The notes: generated by a model not told the origin, from the sequence alone. Positions 37,422 through 46,337 are shown, counted from the stretch's first letter. The stretch is DNA of 60,131 bases from an uncultured Clostridium sp. (GCA_900553685.1 USEI01000010.1:1-60131), one strand, 5' to 3'. A program made the numbers and translations.

Positions 37422-37994
37422 CTAATCATCTTTCTTTTTATTAAATTTATTCATTGCTGAATCTACATTATTTTTTATAATTTCAATAACAGCATCTTTT
37501 GCAAGTTCTACACCATTATCTAAAATTCTAATTTCTTCTTCTGGTACATACCCAATTACATGACTAATCATATCTATATTTTCTTTTGGTTTTCCTATCC
37601 CAACTCTAACTCTACAGAATTTTTCTGTTTTTATATGTTCAATAACAGATTTCATTCCATTATGTGTTCCAGCTGAACCTGATTTTCTTATTCTTATATT
37701 TCCTGGCTCTATATCTATATCATCATAAATAATTATAAGTTCATCTTCTGATATTTTGTAAAAATTCATAGCTTCTATAACACATTCACCACTTAAATTC
37801 ATAAAAGTTTGTGGTTTTAATAAAATTACTTTTTTATTTTCTATTATTCCACTACCTTCTAAACCTTTAAACTTAGACTTATTTACCTTTATTCCATATT
37901 CTTCTGAAATTTTATTTATTACATTAAATCCCATATTATGTCTAGTTTTTGAATAATCATTTTCTGGATTTCCCAGCCCTACTATAAGATACAT
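37422..37994 (-). CDS. pth: Peptidyl-tRNA hydrolase
   Basis: Recycles tRNA from prematurely released peptidyl-tRNA. 190 residues. LIVGLGNPENDYSKTRHNMG contains the catalytic His and Asn; LLKPQTFMNLSG and IYDDIDIEPG (catalytic Asp) and GSAGTHNGMKSV are all intact. The start is the ATG at 37994 with AGGAG upstream; the longer in-frame extension has no ribosome site. Operon partner of the RNase E/G gene with zero spacing. Confidence 0.97.
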   Translation of the reverse strand: MYLIVGLGNPENDYSKTRHNMGFNVINKISEEYGIKVNKSKFKGLEGSGIIENKKVILLKPQTFMNLSGECVIEAMNFYKISEDELIIIYDDIDIEPGNIRIRKSGSAGTHNGMKSVIEHIKTEKFCRVRVGIGKPKENIDMISHVIGYVPEEEIRILDNGVELAKDAVIEIIKNNVDSAMNKFNKKKDD

Positions 37995-38121
37995 AATCTT
38001 TCTCCTATTATTTAAATACTTAATTAGCATAAACTTTTCGTGTTATAAAGTCAATACTAATTTTTCTATTTTTTATATAATAGAACTTTCAAATATTTCC
38101 TATTATATAAAAAAATAGGTA

Positions 38122-39042
38122 TTAAATACCTATTTCTTTTGAAACCTTTTCTAGTATATCCATATATTCTAAAGTAACTTTTTTAGTATATTCTGGTGCT
38201 AAAGAAAATTCGGCTTCTATCATGTCTTTTTGTTCTTTTATATCGCAGTCTTCATAATCCTTTTTTCTAATAGTATTTAAAAATTCAATATATTCATCTA
38301 TTTGACTTTTATTAAAATCCCATGGTTTCTTTTTACAAATAAAATGTATGATTTTTAAATTCTCAAAGTCTATTTTTTGAAAATCTCTATAATTAAATTT
38401 ACTTGGATTATTACTTTTAATAAAATATTCTAAATGCAAAATAAACATATTATATACTAATGGTAAATGTAAATTTGGTTTTAATCTCCAATCTTCATAA
38501 TATTGTTGAATAACATCTTGATCACCAAATTGTCCAAGTTTTTCTATACATATAGGAATCTTTTTAGCTATTTCTAAATCTAAATCCTTTTTAGGTTCCA
38601 CTACTAAAACTCCTGAAGTTAATTCCATATATTCTGGATCTATAGTACAATAATGACGATCTATAACTGCAGACATATCTTCAGCATCAAAAAGTTCGTC
38701 AATATTGTTTCTAATATACATATCACTATCTAAATAAACAATTTTATCGAATTGAGTTAAAGAAAACATTCTTAATTTATCAAAAGTATTACTCCATCTA
38801 TTATAATTTGTTCCACCATTTTTCATCTTTATTTGCTCTGGTATTTCGATTTTATCTATTTTTATAACATCAATATCAAAAGATTTCAAAATATTTATAG
38901 TTTTTTCTGTTATATTGTTATTTATTAATACTGCTAATCTATATTTTGAGTTTAGCCTATTTAAACATTCTTTTAATGCTAATACTCCAATTAAATAATT
39001 TTCTGTTGTTAAAACTGTTATATATGAATATTTTTTATCCAC
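38122..39042 (-). CDS. Glycosyltransferase family 8 (glycogenin/galactosyltransferase-like)
   Basis: 306 residues. FDKIVYLDSDMYIRNNIDEL has the D-x-D metal/nucleotide-sugar site; FGDQDVIQQYY and a C-terminal HFICKKKPW are typical of GT8. Cytoplasmic, transferring a sugar from a nucleotide donor; acceptor unknown. It starts with GTG immediately after the TAA of the preceding glycosyltransferase gene, using GAGGTGAAAT within that gene's end, so the two are translationally coupled. Confidence 0.88.
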   Translation of the reverse strand: MDKKYSYITVLTTENYLIGVLALKECLNRLNSKYRLAVLINNNITEKTINILKSFDIDVIKIDKIEIPEQIKMKNGGTNYNRWSNTFDKLRMFSLTQFDKIVYLDSDMYIRNNIDELFDAEDMSAVIDRHYCTIDPEYMELTSGVLVVEPKKDLDLEIAKKIPICIEKLGQFGDQDVIQQYYEDWRLKPNLHLPLVYNMFILHLEYFIKSNNPSKFNYRDFQKIDFENLKIIHFICKKKPWDFNKSQIDEYIEFLNTIRKKDYEDCDIKEQKDMIEAEFSLAPEYTKKVTLEYMDILEKVSKEIGI

Positions 39043-40296
39043 TTATTTCACCTCTTCACGGATTTTATATTTTAACTCATCCCAAATTTCTGTTGTCTTT
39101 AAAAATTCTTTGTAATGTTTTTTTACATTTTTATCATAATCTTCTAATTCTGTAATTAAACAACCAAAATCACAAGTTTCAAAAGCAGTATTAATTTTAG
39201 GAATACTTTCTTCTAAATTCTTTTTAGTATTTGATATTATCTTCTTATAATTATCTGGTTCTGTAATATAGTAAAGTAATGGTTTATATTTTGTCCATCC
39301 AACTGTCGTTTTTAAAAATCTTTGTTCAATTCCATTATCATCTAAAGCAATTCTTCTTAATACTTTTGGAAATTTATCTTTCATTAAAGAAGTAAATTTC
39401 AAGAAACAATCATGAAAATGATATGTTGGTACTCTTAAAACTCTTGCATCTTTTAATGCTAATGCACAAGAAAAAAATGTATCTTCTCCTCTTGCACCTG
39501 GTGGATTATAAAAAGCAGGTATTTTATCTAAATGTCTTAAGTTTAGGCAAATTCCAGAACCCAATACAAAGGATTTTTTTCCAACTTCTTCTAAATATTC
39601 AGGTTTTTTAGTATGATTTGCCACATCTTTTTCAGCAAAAGCCATACTAGAATTATCAACTCTGGCTTTCTGTGCTTTTTCCCAATTTATAACTTCATTT
39701 TCTAATCCGTCAATAAATTTCTTATAATCTTCTTCTTTAATGTTTTCATCATATTCAATATATGGAATTGGATTCATAAATCCACATCTATATCCCATTG
39801 TAACTTCTGATTTTTCAATATATTTTATATGTTCTAGTATATCTTCTTGTTTTATCCACTCAATATCCTTTCCTTCTTTAACATTAGCTAAAGGATATTC
39901 ATCATCATCCCAAAATAGTAAATAATCTATTTTTCTTTTTAATGCATAATATAAAATTGTATTTCTTGCTTTTGCGTAGCCTTTTCCCAAAAGTAAATTA
40001 GCATCTTCTGGAGATATATCATATTTTGAAATTATTTTCTTCTTATCTTCTTCTATATCTTCTGGTGTTATATATTTTATATTTATATTTTTATATACTT
40101 CAGGTAAAATTCCATAGAAATCTATTCTTGTTGTAAATTGATAAGTTAAATCATATAAAATAAAAATTGTAAAGTTTACTTTTGCATCTAATTTTTCTAC
40201 TTGCTCTAATAAATATTTATAATAATTGTTTACAATTTTGCAAATATTGGGTCTACCAGTTATAAAACCTATTCCAAAGTTTATTTCCTTTTTCAT
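39043..40296 (-). CDS. Glycosyltransferase-like protein with DDD motif
   Basis: 417 residues. The motif YLLFWDDDEYPL (DDDE) in a GT-A-like context, KGYAKARNTILYYAL before it, and the acceptor-side segment GARGEDTFFSCALAL after it fit an inverting GT-A glycosyltransferase. Specific family not recognised. I place the start at ATG 40296 with AGAGGA upstream, excluding a short extension. It is coupled to the GT8 gene. Confidence 0.75.
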   Translation of the reverse strand: MKKEINFGIGFITGRPNICKIVNNYYKYLLEQVEKLDAKVNFTIFILYDLTYQFTTRIDFYGILPEVYKNINIKYITPEDIEEDKKKIISKYDISPEDANLLLGKGYAKARNTILYYALKRKIDYLLFWDDDEYPLANVKEGKDIEWIKQEDILEHIKYIEKSEVTMGYRCGFMNPIPYIEYDENIKEEDYKKFIDGLENEVINWEKAQKARVDNSSMAFAEKDVANHTKKPEYLEEVGKKSFVLGSGICLNLRHLDKIPAFYNPPGARGEDTFFSCALALKDARVLRVPTYHFHDCFLKFTSLMKDKFPKVLRRIALDDNGIEQRFLKTTVGWTKYKPLLYYITEPDNYKKIISNTKKNLEESIPKINTAFETCDFGCLITELEDYDKNVKKHYKEFLKTTEIWDELKYKIREEVK

Positions 40297-40386
40297 AAAT
40301 CCTCTTTCTAGCAAATTTTATTTTGCCTTATTCTATATTTCATAATAAAACATATTTCACAATTCATACTAATTTTCTTTTGTAAA

Positions 40387-41427
40387 TTATCTTTCAAAAA
40401 TATCATGTTCACAAGTTCTTAATAATCTATTCATAATAGCAATTCCTAAGCCTTGTTTTCTTACCCCTTCTATTAAAATTATCTCAGGTTTAATCTTATC
40501 TGCTTGTCTTAAAGCTGTATAAATATTTTTTGCTATACTTTCTAAGTCATTTTTAGAACCTATATTAATAAATCTACCTTCTGAAACATAAACTTTATCT
40601 TCATGTTCAGCAAATCCTAAAATAACAACATCACCCTTATATTCTTTTACGAATTTTTTTAAATAAAATATCTCATCTAAATCATTTGCACAATAAATTA
40701 ATTTACATTTAGTTTCTGGTGCATAATGTCTATATTTCATTCCTGGACTTTCTACTTTTTCATCTTTTCCAATTTTTCTAAAAATATTTTTATCTATTAT
40801 TACATTTCCTGCAACTTTTTCAATATCTTCTGGTGTAATTTTTCCTGGTCTTAAAATTACTGGTACTTCATCTACAACTTTTACTACTGTAGATTCTAAG
40901 CCTATTTGTGTTTCTCCTCCATCAACGATAGCAGAAACCTTCCCTTCTAGTTCTTTTCTAATATCGTCAATATTAGTTCCACTAGGTCTTCCAGATATAT
41001 TGGCACTTGGAGCAGCTATTGGACAGCCTGAAAATGTTATAATTCCTTTTGCAATTATATTATCTGGTATTCTTATTGCAACAGTATCTAATCCCGCTGT
41101 TACAATATCTGGTATAATAGGTTTTCTTTTTAAAATAAGTGTAAAAGGTCCAGGCATAAAAGCATCAATTAGTTTCTGCTCCATTTCCGTAACATCTTCT
41201 ACTATATCTTGTATTTTTCTTCTATCTGCTAAATGTACTATTAATGGATTATCTGATTGTCTGCCCTTAGCCAAAAAAATCTTTCCAACAGCGATTGGAT
41301 CTAAAGCATTTGCACCTATTCCATATACCGTTTCCGTAGGAAAAATTACAAGTTCACCATTTCTTATTAAATTGCATACTACTTTTAATTCTTCTGTATC
41401 AGTTTTTTCTTTCCAATTATAATACAT
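40387..41427 (-). CDS. L-threonylcarbamoyladenylate synthase (Sua5 type)
   Basis: First step of the t6A37 tRNA modification, using threonine, bicarbonate and ATP. 346 residues: a YrdC/TsaC domain (FPTETVYGIGANALD, KGRQSDNPLIVHL, SANISGRPSGT) plus the C-terminal Sua5 domain after KYRHYAPETK. ATG with GAGGTTG. A consensus promoter overlapped by a palindrome lies just upstream (41438-41478). Confidence 0.96.
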   Translation of the reverse strand: MYYNWKEKTDTEELKVVCNLIRNGELVIFPTETVYGIGANALDPIAVGKIFLAKGRQSDNPLIVHLADRRKIQDIVEDVTEMEQKLIDAFMPGPFTLILKRKPIIPDIVTAGLDTVAIRIPDNIIAKGIITFSGCPIAAPSANISGRPSGTNIDDIRKELEGKVSAIVDGGETQIGLESTVVKVVDEVPVILRPGKITPEDIEKVAGNVIIDKNIFRKIGKDEKVESPGMKYRHYAPETKCKLIYCANDLDEIFYLKKFVKEYKGDVVILGFAEHEDKVYVSEGRFINIGSKNDLESIAKNIYTALRQADKIKPEIILIEGVRKQGLGIAIMNRLLRTCEHDIFER

Positions 41428-41437
41428 AAAAATACAA

Positions 41438-41478
41438 CCTCAGGATACATTATACTATACCTGAGGCTATATTGTCAA
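41438..41478 (-). promoter_or_regulatory. sua5 promoter with operator-like palindrome
   Basis: Minus strand -35 TTGACA (41478-41473), 18-bp spacer, -10 TATAAT (41454-41449). Arms CCTCAGG (41466-41460) and CCTGAGG (41444-41438) flank the -10 symmetrically at 15-bp spacing. This position is ideal for a repressor; as RNA only the downstream arm would be transcribed, so it is not a terminator. Confidence 0.72.
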
Positions 41479-41539
41479 ACTTATATGTTTTTTACATTTA
41501 TCTGATAAAAAATTTCTTTAATCTACTTAGTTATGATTT

Positions 41540-41980
41540 TTATATAGCAATTTGCATAATTAATTTATCATCAATCTGATTAATTTTTGTAAATCCATAT
41601 TTTTGATAAAATCTTACAGCACTTTCAAAAGCTTCATAAGTATCTAAAACCAAATTATTGTATCCCATTTCTTTTGCCATTTCTATTATTTGATTCATTA
41701 AGTGTAATCCTAATTTTTTTGATCTATAATCACTTCTTACATAAAAACCTTTTAGCATACCTTGAGGCATTCCAATGTCTTTTAAAGAAATAGTTCCAAT
41801 AAGCTCATCATTTTCAATAGCAAGTAAAAATTTGCCATTATTTTTAGGAAACTCATGATTTTCCATATTTCTAATTCCATTTTCCCATGCTTCAAATCCA
41901 AATTCTTCTATACATATTTGTATCCATAAATCAATTACAGCATCTTTATATTTATCTTCATATTCAATTATTTTTATCAT
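41540..41980 (-). CDS. GNAT-family N-acetyltransferase
   Basis: 146 residues. GNAT core with FLLAIENDELIGTISLKDIG, then the acetyl-CoA motif FYVRSDYRSKKLGLHLMNQI, and the C-terminal AVRFYQKYGFTKI. Substrate unknown. The start is the ATG at 41980, eight bases behind AGGAGG; a longer in-frame extension is unlikely. A 39-residue peptide gene lies 95 bp upstream on the same strand, and no terminator with a strong U tract was seen between them. Confidence 0.9.
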   Translation of the reverse strand: MIKIIEYEDKYKDAVIDLWIQICIEEFGFEAWENGIRNMENHEFPKNNGKFLLAIENDELIGTISLKDIGMPQGMLKGFYVRSDYRSKKLGLHLMNQIIEMAKEMGYNNLVLDTYEAFESAVRFYQKYGFTKINQIDDKLIMQIAI

Positions 41981-42075
41981 ATTTATTCCTCCTTTTAGAC
42001 ATAAAAATAGCAATACCAAAATAATATAGATTAATTTAGGTATTGCCTTTACTTATTTATTACTGCAAATTTTAA

Positions 42076-42195
42076 TCATATATTATTTCGGACATGCAAA
42101 TAAAAGATAGTGTTACTAGTGGAATCGCTACTATCTTGATTATTACCAAAAATCATAATATTTAATTGAATATTTTTCTTAACATTTTTTATCAT
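42076..42195 (-). CDS. Small peptide gene (39 aa)
   Basis: 39 residues: basic N terminus (MIKNVKKNIQLNIMIFG) then a Ser/Thr/Asp/Asn-rich part (NNQDSSDSTSNT) and a short hydrophobic end (IFYLHVRNNI), no cysteine. Support: GGAAG seven bases before the ATG, and a consensus promoter at 42235-42263. An 8-bp stem AAGATAGT/ACTATCTT lies within the coding region (about 42108-42141). It may be a peptide signal, toxin or modified peptide precursor; no family recognised and it could be chance. Confidence 0.5.
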   Translation of the reverse strand: MIKNVKKNIQLNIMIFGNNQDSSDSTSNTIFYLHVRNNI

Positions 42196-42234
42196 TTTTA
42201 TACTTCCAATTCATTTATTTTCATTAACAATGAT

Positions 42235-42263
42235 ATTATACTATATTCTTTTAAAAAATGCAA
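42235..42263 (-). promoter_or_regulatory. Promoter of the 39-residue peptide gene
   Basis: Minus strand -35 TTGCAT (42263-42258), 17-bp spacer, -10 TATAAT (42240-42235), 40 bp ahead of the peptide ATG. The further stretch up to 42499 is A/T-rich with no gene I can support. Confidence 0.68.
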
Positions 42264-42499
42264 TATATCTTTAATATTTTTTATATTTTATATCTATAGT
42301 ATTAAAAAGCTCTTTTAATCTCTTTTTTTCTTATTAGTAGCTTTTGCTTTTTTTATGTTTACTACATTTTATACATAAATTATATAAAGGATAGAAACTT
42401 TTAAAAAGATTTACATTTTTTTATGTCTATATTTATAATCATAAAAAATATATATTTATCTTTTATGAAAAAGTATAATTTATAATATTTAAAATAAAA

Positions 42500-42528
42500 A
42501 AGATGATAACTCTTTTAGTTATCATCTT
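42500..42528 (-). terminator. Terminator of the TagO/WecA-like gene
   Basis: Perfect 12-bp stem AAGATGATAACT / AGTTATCATCTT, 5-nt loop, followed on the minus strand by TTTTTATTTT. Confidence 0.92.
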
Positions 42529-42570
42529 AAAATTATATTAAATCTTATAAATATATTTCTTATTTTATTA

Positions 42571-43710
42571 TTATCTATCATGCCTTATATGTTTTTCATC
42601 ATACATTATTTGTTCTAGATTTTCTTCAGAATCATTATTAAGTAATTTCTGTTTAAAAAATTCTTTATATCCACATGCAATAATTATTATAACAATTACT
42701 GCAAAAGAAAGTGCTTTCCAAATACCACTATCTAAAAGTATAATTGCAAACATTCCAAATATTGCACTTATACCATACATTATTAAAACTGCCTGTTTTT
42801 GTGTAAAACCTTTTTTTAACATTTTATGATGTAGATGACCAGTATCTGGTTGAAATACAGCTTTTAAATTTTTTCCGTGTACTATTCTTCTTATAATTGC
42901 CCATATAGTATCAAAAATAGGTAGTGCTAAAACAAGTAATGGTGCAACAATAACTATTGCTGTATATGTTTTTGCTATTCCTAAAATTGAAATTATTGAT
43001 AAACAATATCCCAAAAAATTTGAGCCTGTATCTCCTATAAAAGTTTTAGCTGGATTAAAATTATATGGTAAAAATCCACATAATGCCCCTCCTAATGCTG
43101 TAATTAAAACTATTGAAATAAGTGGTGAACCATTTAAAGAAAATATTATTAATAATGATAAACATGAAATTAATGATATTCCTGTTGAAAGTCCATCTAA
43201 ACCATCTATCAAATTCATAGCATTTGTTATTCCAACAATCCATAAAACAGTTATAATAAGATTAAATATATCCCAAAAATCGCTCATATAAATATATGGA
43301 ACTTCTAATGTATCTATTATTATTCCTGATTTTGCAACCACTAATGCTGATGCAATTTGAGCTATTAATTTAATTATAGCTGGTACACCTTTTACATCAT
43401 CTATAAAACATACTATTCCAATTATTAGTGCTCCTATAACAAATGCTATAAGTTTATTTATATAATTATCTTGCTCCAAATCTATTGTATTTTCGATAGT
43501 CATTGTTATAAGCAAATATATAACCGATAAGAAAAAGCCTGCTATTACTGCAAGTCCACCTAATCTCGGCATAGTGATTTTATTAATACGTCTTGCATCT
43601 TTTGGCGTGTCAACTGCTCCTACTCTTCTAGCTAAATTTATTGTATGTGGTGTTGCCATAAATGCTGTTAAAAATGCTATCATAAATGCTATCGCTATAT
43701 CTCCCCACAT
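42571..43710 (-). CDS. Undecaprenyl-phosphate GlcNAc-1-phosphate transferase (TagO/WecA, MraY superfamily)
   Basis: 379 residues with ~10-11 transmembrane helices. Cytoplasmic-loop motifs: FIDDVKG (DDxxD-like), NLIDGLDGLSTG, FIGDTGSNFLGY and the His-containing DTGHLHHKMLKKG that separates TagO/WecA from MraY. It starts lipid-linked synthesis of wall teichoic acid or another surface polymer. ATG with GAGGTT. It follows rpiB closely and has its own terminator. Confidence 0.93.
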   Translation of the reverse strand: MWGDIAIAFMIAFLTAFMATPHTINLARRVGAVDTPKDARRINKITMPRLGGLAVIAGFFLSVIYLLITMTIENTIDLEQDNYINKLIAFVIGALIIGIVCFIDDVKGVPAIIKLIAQIASALVVAKSGIIIDTLEVPYIYMSDFWDIFNLIITVLWIVGITNAMNLIDGLDGLSTGISLISCLSLLIIFSLNGSPLISIVLITALGGALCGFLPYNFNPAKTFIGDTGSNFLGYCLSIISILGIAKTYTAIVIVAPLLVLALPIFDTIWAIIRRIVHGKNLKAVFQPDTGHLHHKMLKKGFTQKQAVLIMYGISAIFGMFAIILLDSGIWKALSFAVIVIIIIACGYKEFFKQKLLNNDSEENLEQIMYDEKHIRHDR

Positions 43711-43734
43711 GTTTATATAACCTCACTATTTTTT

Positions 43735-44184
43735 CTATTTCATATTCTCTTTTTCAATTTCTTCTATCATTTGTAATCTTTCTGAATATCTTCCTTTCAA
43801 AAATTCTGAAGCTATCCAAATTCTAATTATACTTATTGCTTTACTAACAGTTAAATAACTTGCTGGTAAAGATAATATATTAATATTTGAATGTTCTTTA
43901 GCTTGTTTTGCTGTTTCTTCATCATAACAAGGTGCACATCTTATTCCTCTAAATTTATTTGCAACAATTGTCATTCCAAAACCAGTTTTGCATATTAAAA
44001 TTCCTGCTGAACATTCTTTTTTTTGAACCGCTTTTGCAACTAATTCAGCATAAAGAGGATAATCTGTTCTTTCTTCACTATCTGTTCCAAAGTCCTTATA
44101 TTCAATTCCTATTTCATCAAAGTATTTTTTTATCTCTTCTTTTAATTTAAACCCTCCATGATCTGCGCCTAAAGCTATCATCAC
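43735..44184 (-). CDS. rpiB: Ribose-5-phosphate isomerase B (RpiB/LacAB family)
   Basis: 149 residues. IALGADHGGFKLKEEIK at the N terminus with the conserved Asp-His, FGTDSEERTDYP, GILICKTGFGMTIVANKF (here CKTGFG in place of the common CGTG) and the NINILSLP segment. It interconverts ribose-5-P and ribulose-5-P; LacAB-type substrates are possible. ATG with AAGGAGG. Lies upstream of the TagO-like gene with a ~24-bp gap. Confidence 0.93.
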   Translation of the reverse strand: MMIALGADHGGFKLKEEIKKYFDEIGIEYKDFGTDSEERTDYPLYAELVAKAVQKKECSAGILICKTGFGMTIVANKFRGIRCAPCYDEETAKQAKEHSNINILSLPASYLTVSKAISIIRIWIASEFLKGRYSERLQMIEEIEKENMK

Positions 44185-44311
44185 ATTTCCTCCTTGGTTT
44201 TATTTTGTTCACAATATATCACAGAATTTTCAATATTACAATATTATTGTGTTCTATAAATGTGAATTTTTTGTGAAATTAGGCACATTATTACTTTTTT
44301 TAAGAAAATAC

Positions 44312-44340
44312 TTGCTTTTTAAATCTATTCATGTTAAAAT
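44312..44340 (+). promoter_or_regulatory. Promoter of rpsT
   Basis: -35 TTGCTT (44312-44317), 17-bp spacer ending TTCATGT, -10 TAAAAT (44335-44340), ~30 bp before the S20 ribosome site. Confidence 0.68.
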
Positions 44341-44388
44341 ATTTGAAGTAAAATTTACTTTATGAACCAAGAGGAGGTGCAAAGTTAG

Positions 44389-44652
44389 ATGCCAAACATA
44401 AAATCAGCTATAAAAAGAGTAAGTGTAATTGAGAAAAAAACATTACAAAATAATATGATAAAATCAGCTTACAAAACAGCAATAAAAACTTTTGAAGCTG
44501 CTGTTGCAGAAGGTGATAAAACAAAAGCAGAAGAAACTTTTAAACAAGCTGTTAAAAAAGTAGATCAAGCTTGTACAAAAGGTGTTATAAAAGCAAATAC
44601 TGCTTCTAGAAAAAAATCAAGTTTATCTAAAAAACTAAATACATTAAAATAA
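44389..44652 (+). CDS. rpsT: 30S ribosomal protein S20
   Basis: 87 residues, highly basic and helical: MPNIKSAIKRVSVIEKKTLQ, KSAYKTAIKTFEAA, ACTKGVIKANTASRKKSSLS. Binds 16S rRNA in the 30S body. AGGAGGTG upstream of ATG. Single gene with own promoter; its stop codon lies inside the terminator stem. Confidence 0.98.
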   Translation: MPNIKSAIKRVSVIEKKTLQNNMIKSAYKTAIKTFEAAVAEGDKTKAEETFKQAVKKVDQACTKGVIKANTASRKKSSLSKKLNTLK

Positions 44653-44670
44653 TCGTATGAACTACGATTA
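44650..44670 (+). terminator. Terminator of rpsT, overlapping the stop codon
   Basis: TAATCGTA-TGAAC-TACGATTA followed by eight T. The TAA stop forms the first bases of the stem. Confidence 0.9.
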
Positions 44671-44926
44671 TTTTTTTTACTAAAAATTTTATTTATTAAA
44701 ATGAAATGCACTTTATTTAATAATTAATATTAGTAAATAAAATTAATATGCCTTATAAAACTAATTGCAATTTATTTTTTATCAAAGATTCTATTTTTTA
44801 AATCTATTTTAAATTTTTTTATTATAATGCTTATTTTCTCTGTATTTCCAGATTTTTCATTTGTTTTTAAATATATAAAGTGCTATTATTAAATTAATAT
44901 TCTAACATATTTTAAGGAGATTAATT

Positions 44927-45163
44927 ATGAATAGCTTACATATTTCATTAAAAAATAAAAAAACAAAACATTTGGTTAACATTAACCTAATAATATCTTC
45001 TATTATTTGTATTTCTAGTATTATTGTACTTTTAATCTATAATAAATACTATATATCTGCTTATTTATTTGATATTGCAATTGTACTTTTTAGAACAGGA
45101 TTATTTGTTGCAAGTTTTTCTATCATCTTTGGAATATTTTTTGATAATTATTTAAATAACTAA
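44927..45163 (+). CDS. Small two-helix membrane protein
   Basis: 78 residues with two hydrophobic helices (NINLIISSIICISSIIVLLI; LFRTGLFVASFSIIFGIFF) and a basic N terminus. AAGGAG eight bases upstream of the ATG supports translation. No family recognised. The ~270 bp ahead of it is low-complexity A/T. Confidence 0.7.
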   Translation: MNSLHISLKNKKTKHLVNINLIISSIICISSIIVLLIYNKYYISAYLFDIAIVLFRTGLFVASFSIIFGIFFDNYLNN

Positions 45164-45169
45164 AAAAAG

Positions 45170-45209
45170 AACTTGAAATATAAGTAAAAACTTACTCATA
45201 TTTCAAGTT
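45170..45209. terminator. Terminator between the two-helix protein and rubrerythrin
   Basis: AACTTGAAATAT / ATATTTCAAGTT plus an inner AAGTAA/TTACT pair. The minus strand continues CTTTTTTT, so it mainly serves rubrerythrin; it can also act for the plus-strand gene. Confidence 0.85.
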
Positions 45210-45250
45210 TGCCTTAAATTTTTGAAATAAACTATTGATATATAATATTA

Positions 45251-45793
45251 TTAATAGTTTTTAGCATTTATTTCAAAGAAAGCTTGTGGATGTTCACATA
45301 CTGGGCAAACTCCAGGAGCTTCTTTACCAATAACTATATGTCCACAGTTTCTACATTTCCAAATTTTTTCTCCATCTTTGCTGAATACTAATCCACCTTC
45401 AACATTTTCTAATAATTTTTTATATCTTTCTTCATGTTCTTTTTCTATTTTTCCAACAGCCTCAAATAAGTAAGCAATTTTATCAAATCCTTCTTCTTTA
45501 GCTTCTTTTGCCATTCTGTCATACATATCAGTCCACTCAAAATTTTCTCCTTCAGCTGCTGCTTTTAAGTTTTCTGCTGTTGTTGAAATATCTCCACCAT
45601 TTAATAATTTAAACCATAATTTTGCATGTTCTTTTTCATTATCAGCTGTTTCTAAAAATATAGCAGCAATTTGCTCATATCCTTCTTTTTTAGCTTTACT
45701 TGCAAAATAAGTATATTTGTTTCTTGCTTGAGATTCTCCAGCAAAAGCCTCCATTAAATTTTTTTCTGTTTTTGTTCCTTTTAATTCTGGCAT
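45251..45793 (-). CDS. rbr: Rubrerythrin
   Basis: Non-haem di-iron peroxidase that removes hydrogen peroxide in anaerobes. 180 residues: ferritin-like domain with iron ligands in [23 protein letters not shown] and [10 protein letters not shown], then a C-terminal rubredoxin domain ([23 protein letters not shown]). 16 bp downstream of a PerR/Fur-type repressor gene, giving a usual oxidative-stress operon. Confidence 0.97.
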   Translation of the reverse strand: MPELKGTKTEKNLMEAFAGESQARNKYTYFASKAKKEGYEQIAAIFLETADNEKEHAKLWFKLLNGGDISTTAENLKAAAEGENFEWTDMYDRMAKEAKEEGFDKIAYLFEAVGKIEKEHEERYKKLLENVEGGLVFSKDGEKIWKCRNCGHIVIGKEAPGVCPVCEHPQAFFEINAKNY

Positions 45794-45809
45794 TTTCCAT
45801 TCCTCCTAA

Positions 45810-46193
45810 TTATTTATTTTTACAAGAACTGCAAATTCCTTCTAATGCAATTCCTTTTTCAGAGATTTCTACTCCAGTTTGTTTTGAAATGCTTTCTTTT
45901 AATTCATTATATTTAAAATCATATTCAAAATCAAAAACTTTTCCACATTTGCTACAAATAGCATGATTATGTGGTTCTTTTACATAATCATATCTATCTG
46001 GTCCAACTAACATTGATATTTTTATTATTAATTTATTTTCTACTAATAACCCCAAGTTTCTATAAACAGTACTTCTACTTACTGCAGGATCTTTAGTTTT
46101 TACAGCTTTATAAATATCTTCTGCTGTTGGATGATTATATGATTCTTTAACTGTTTTTATTATTTCTTCTCTTTGTCTTGAATAGTTTTTCAT
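45810..46193 (-). CDS. perR: Fur-family repressor, PerR type
   Basis: 127 residues. Winged-helix domain with HPTAEDIYKAVKTKDPAVSR and STVYRNLGLLVE; the regulatory metal site region includes EPHNHAICSKCGKVFDF and the C-terminal CSSC, giving the two Cys pairs of the structural zinc site. The H and D placement suits PerR. Co-transcribed with rubrerythrin and preceded by a palindrome likely to be its own operator (46207-46229). Confidence 0.92.
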   Translation of the reverse strand: MKNYSRQREEIIKTVKESYNHPTAEDIYKAVKTKDPAVSRSTVYRNLGLLVENKLIIKISMLVGPDRYDYVKEPHNHAICSKCGKVFDFEYDFKYNELKESISKQTGVEISEKGIALEGICSSCKNK

Positions 46194-46206
46194 AAAAATC
46201 TCCTAC

Positions 46207-46266
46207 AAATTAGGATTAATTCCTAATTTTACGATATTATTATATCATATTTTATTTTTTTAGCAA
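46207..46266 (-). promoter_or_regulatory. perR-rbr promoter and palindromic operator
   Basis: Minus strand -35 TTGCTA (46266-46261), 16-bp spacer, -10 TATAAT (46244-46239). Just downstream is AAATTAGGA-n5-TCCTAATTT (46207-46229), a 9-5-9 perfect palindrome placed over the expected transcription start. Autoregulation by PerR is inferred from position. Confidence 0.75.
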
Positions 46267-46308
46267 GTATTTTTTCTAATAAAAATAAAAAGTTATATCT
46301 TGTTAAAT

Positions 46309-46337
46309 TTGATTTGTTATGTAAACTATGTTATACT
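46309..46337 (+). promoter_or_regulatory. Promoter of the 263-residue gene
   Basis: -35 TTGATT (46309-46314), 17-bp spacer, -10 TATACT (46332-46337) preceded by TATGT (extended -10). Confidence 0.75.

Noticed and set aside
42108..42141. AAGATAGT/ACTATCTT stem as an independent terminator or tRNA-like gene
   Set aside because: It lies inside the candidate peptide frame, has an 18-nt loop and only a broken U tract, and lacks any tRNA arms; I treat it as part of the peptide gene.
43061..43243. A 60-codon minus-strand frame inside the TagO/WecA-like gene
   Set aside because: It lies wholly within the conserved transferase in another frame, has no ribosome site, and encodes a low-complexity Asn/Phe/Ile string.
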